Assembly (NCBI GenBank): GCA_947255165.1
Contig: CAMYFZ010000066.1
Location: 1-9,396 of the forward strand
Source of the DNA: an uncultured Varibaculum sp.
GTDB taxonomy: Bacteria; Actinomycetota; Actinomycetes; Actinomycetales; Actinomycetaceae
Length of the DNA stretch: 9,396 nucleotides
Direction of reading: 5' to 3'
In this document: one piece after another, positions 8,329 to 9,396 of the stretch
How the letters are laid out: every line of letters starts with the position of its first letter
Position numbering within the stretch: the first letter of the stretch is position 1
Notes under the pieces: model-generated
Told to the model about the DNA's origin: nothing
Seen by the model: only the letters and a program-made list of their open reading frames with translations
Database searches by the model: none
Made by a program: the position numbers and the translations under genes

Positions 8329-8334
8329 ATCTTA
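8329..8334 (-). promoter_or_regulatory. -10-like TAAGAT placed for a leaderless GNAT transcript
   Basis: Read on the minus strand, TAAGAT fits the actinobacterial TANNNT -10 pattern and is followed by exactly 6 nt before the ATG at 8322, which puts the predicted transcript start on the A of the start codon. No convincing -35 is seen (TTCAGT at 8353-8358 is the nearest). The gap to parE contains no hairpin, so read-through from parE is also possible. Confidence 0.4.
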
Positions 8335-8362
8335 ACGGGGAAAAAGGAGCAAACTGAAACTG

Positions 8363-9396
8363 TTAAGCATCTATTTGTTCAGCTGCCAGTTGGTCTGCGC
8401 CTGCCACAATGAACTCGCGTCGCGGCGCTACCGTAGAACCCATTAGCAGCTCGAAAATATTTTCTGCTTGTGCCAGCGCGGCTTCATCGGCAAAAGTGAT
8501 TTGTCGCAGCATCCGTTTGCCCCGTTGCATCGTGGTTTCCGCGAGCTGGGAAGCATCCATCTCGCCCAAACCTTTATAACGCTGGATGGGTTCTTTATAT
8601 TTGCGTCCACTCTTGGCGAGGGAGCGCAGGCGCTCATGCAGTTCGTCCTCGGAATAGGTATAAATAATTTCTTTCTTTTTCCGCCCCTGAGCTGGCACTT
8701 CGATCCGATGCAGTGGGGGTACTGCCGCGTAGACCCGCCCGGCAGCAATCAGGGGGCGCATATAACGGAAGAATAGGGTGAGCAGCAGAGTGCGAATATG
8801 GGCTCCATCCACATCGGCATCGGTCATCATAATTACTTTGCCGTACCTAGCCGAGTCCAAGTCGAAGCTGCGCCCAGAACCGGCCCCGATTACTTGGATA
8901 ATCGCCGCACATTCGGCGTTGGATAGCATATCGGAGGTCGAGGCTTTTTGGGTGTTGAGGATTTTCCCGCGAATCGGCAGCAGCGCTTGGAAATCTGCGG
9001 AACGTGCCTGTTTGGCGGTGCCTAGCGCCGAGTCGCCCTCTACGATAAATAGTTCGCAATCATCGACTTTATTGGAGCGACAATCCGCTAGTTTTGCCGG
9101 CAGCGAGGAAGTTTCCAGGGCATTTTTGCGCCGGGAAATCTCTTTTTGATGCCGCGCGCTCACTCGCGCCCGCATCTCCCCCACTACCTTTTCCATCAGG
9201 GCAAATACTTGCTGTTTATCGTCACGTTTAGAGGAAGCAAACTTCTTTTCCAGCCACTGGGTGACTGCGCTGGAGACTGCCTGGCGCACTTGGGGAGTAC
9301 CTAAAACTTCCTTAGTTTGCCCCTCGAACTGGGGTTCGGGCAGTCGCACGGTCACTACCGCGGTCAGCCCCGCCATCACGTCCTCTTTTTCGATTC
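8363..9396 (-). CDS. parE: DNA topoisomerase IV subunit B (ParE), partial (N-terminus beyond the right edge)
   Basis: This is the C-terminal 343 residues of the ATPase subunit that partners ParC. The frame is open to the window edge. The first visible residues, IEKEDV then MAGLTAVVTVRLPEPQFEGQ, are internal family sequence at the transducer end, so the GTG at 9379 is not the start. The TOPRIM domain follows: the catalytic glutamate of FIVEGDSALGTAK lies near 9038-9040, PIRGKILN follows it, and the metal-binding TDADVDGAH has its first aspartate near 8819-8821. The QRYKGLGEMD motif comes next and the stop is TAA at 8363-8365. EGDSALGTAK rather than GyrB's usual EGDSAGGSAK, plus the nearby parC, favours ParE over GyrB. 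The GHKL ATPase domain is not in the window. Downstream GNAT genes lie on the same strand after 40 bp without a visible terminator. Confidence 0.92.
   Translation of the reverse strand, partial: IEKEDVMAGLTAVVTVRLPEPQFEGQTKEVLGTPQVRQAVSSAVTQWLEKKFASSKRDDKQQVFALMEKVVGEMRARVSARHQKEISRRKNALETSSLPAKLADCRSNKVDDCELFIVEGDSALGTAKQARSADFQALLPIRGKILNTQKASTSDMLSNAECAAIIQVIGAGSGRSFDLDSARYGKVIMMTDADVDGAHIRTLLLTLFFRYMRPLIAAGRVYAAVPPLHRIEVPAQGRKKKEIIYTYSEDELHERLRSLAKSGRKYKEPIQRYKGLGEMDASQLAETTMQRGKRMLRQITFADEAALAQAENIFELLMGSTVAPRREFIVAGADQLAAEQIDA

Noticed and set aside
8351..8362. Tandem hexamer AAACTG x2 just after parE
   Set aside because: Two copies of a 6-mer in a short spacer can occur by chance; nothing else supports a function.
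8778..9149. A 123-codon plus-strand open frame opposite parE
   Set aside because: It overlaps the TOPRIM-coding region of parE, has no ribosome site or family motif, and is best explained as a shadow.
9377..9379. GTG at 9379 as the parE start
   Set aside because: The frame continues to the window edge with family-like residues, and the sequence there is internal to ParE; the ATPase domain must lie outside the window.

Overview
This 9.4 kb window looks like a core chromosomal segment of an actinobacterium. It carries SepH, DUF4193 and DUF3710 proteins, which are essentially confined to Actinobacteria, beside a second type IIA topoisomerase of the actinobacterial topoisomerase IV type. The moderate G+C (mid-50s % by eye), mixed codon use and compact spacing fit a host-associated member of the Actinomycetaceae (Varibaculum/Winkia/Mobiluncus-like) better than a high-GC Streptomyces. 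That placement is inference.

Left block (1-835, minus strand): a truncated DUF3710 gene follows a small DUF4193 gene with four zinc-ligand-like cysteines, 9 bp apart. A 168-bp spacer (836-1003) with divergent promoter candidates separates them from sepH (1004-2317, plus), which encodes an FtsZ-associated cell-division protein. sepH converges on a minus-strand gene for a cytosolic nucleotide-pyrophosphatase/alkaline-phosphatase superfamily protein (2346-3515).

Right block: parC (3583-6177, plus) lies divergently from the phosphatase gene and encodes the topoisomerase IV A subunit with an intact active site. It ends at a weak terminator candidate facing two minus-strand GNAT genes (6251-7234 and 7234-8322), joined by a TAATG stop/start overlap. 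Upstream of these is the 3' part of parE (8363-9396, minus), cut by the right edge. parC and parE therefore converge, with the acetyltransferase pair between them.

Functionally the window combines chromosome decatenation (ParC/ParE), septum formation (SepH), and conserved proteins of unknown or poorly defined role. No mobile element, CRISPR array, RNA gene or defence system was seen. The less ordinary points are the two-lobed GNAT pair, in which only the N-terminal lobe keeps the acetyl-CoA loop; a likely leaderless promoter in front of that pair; and the direct DUF4193-DUF3710 adjacency without dut or DUF3093.
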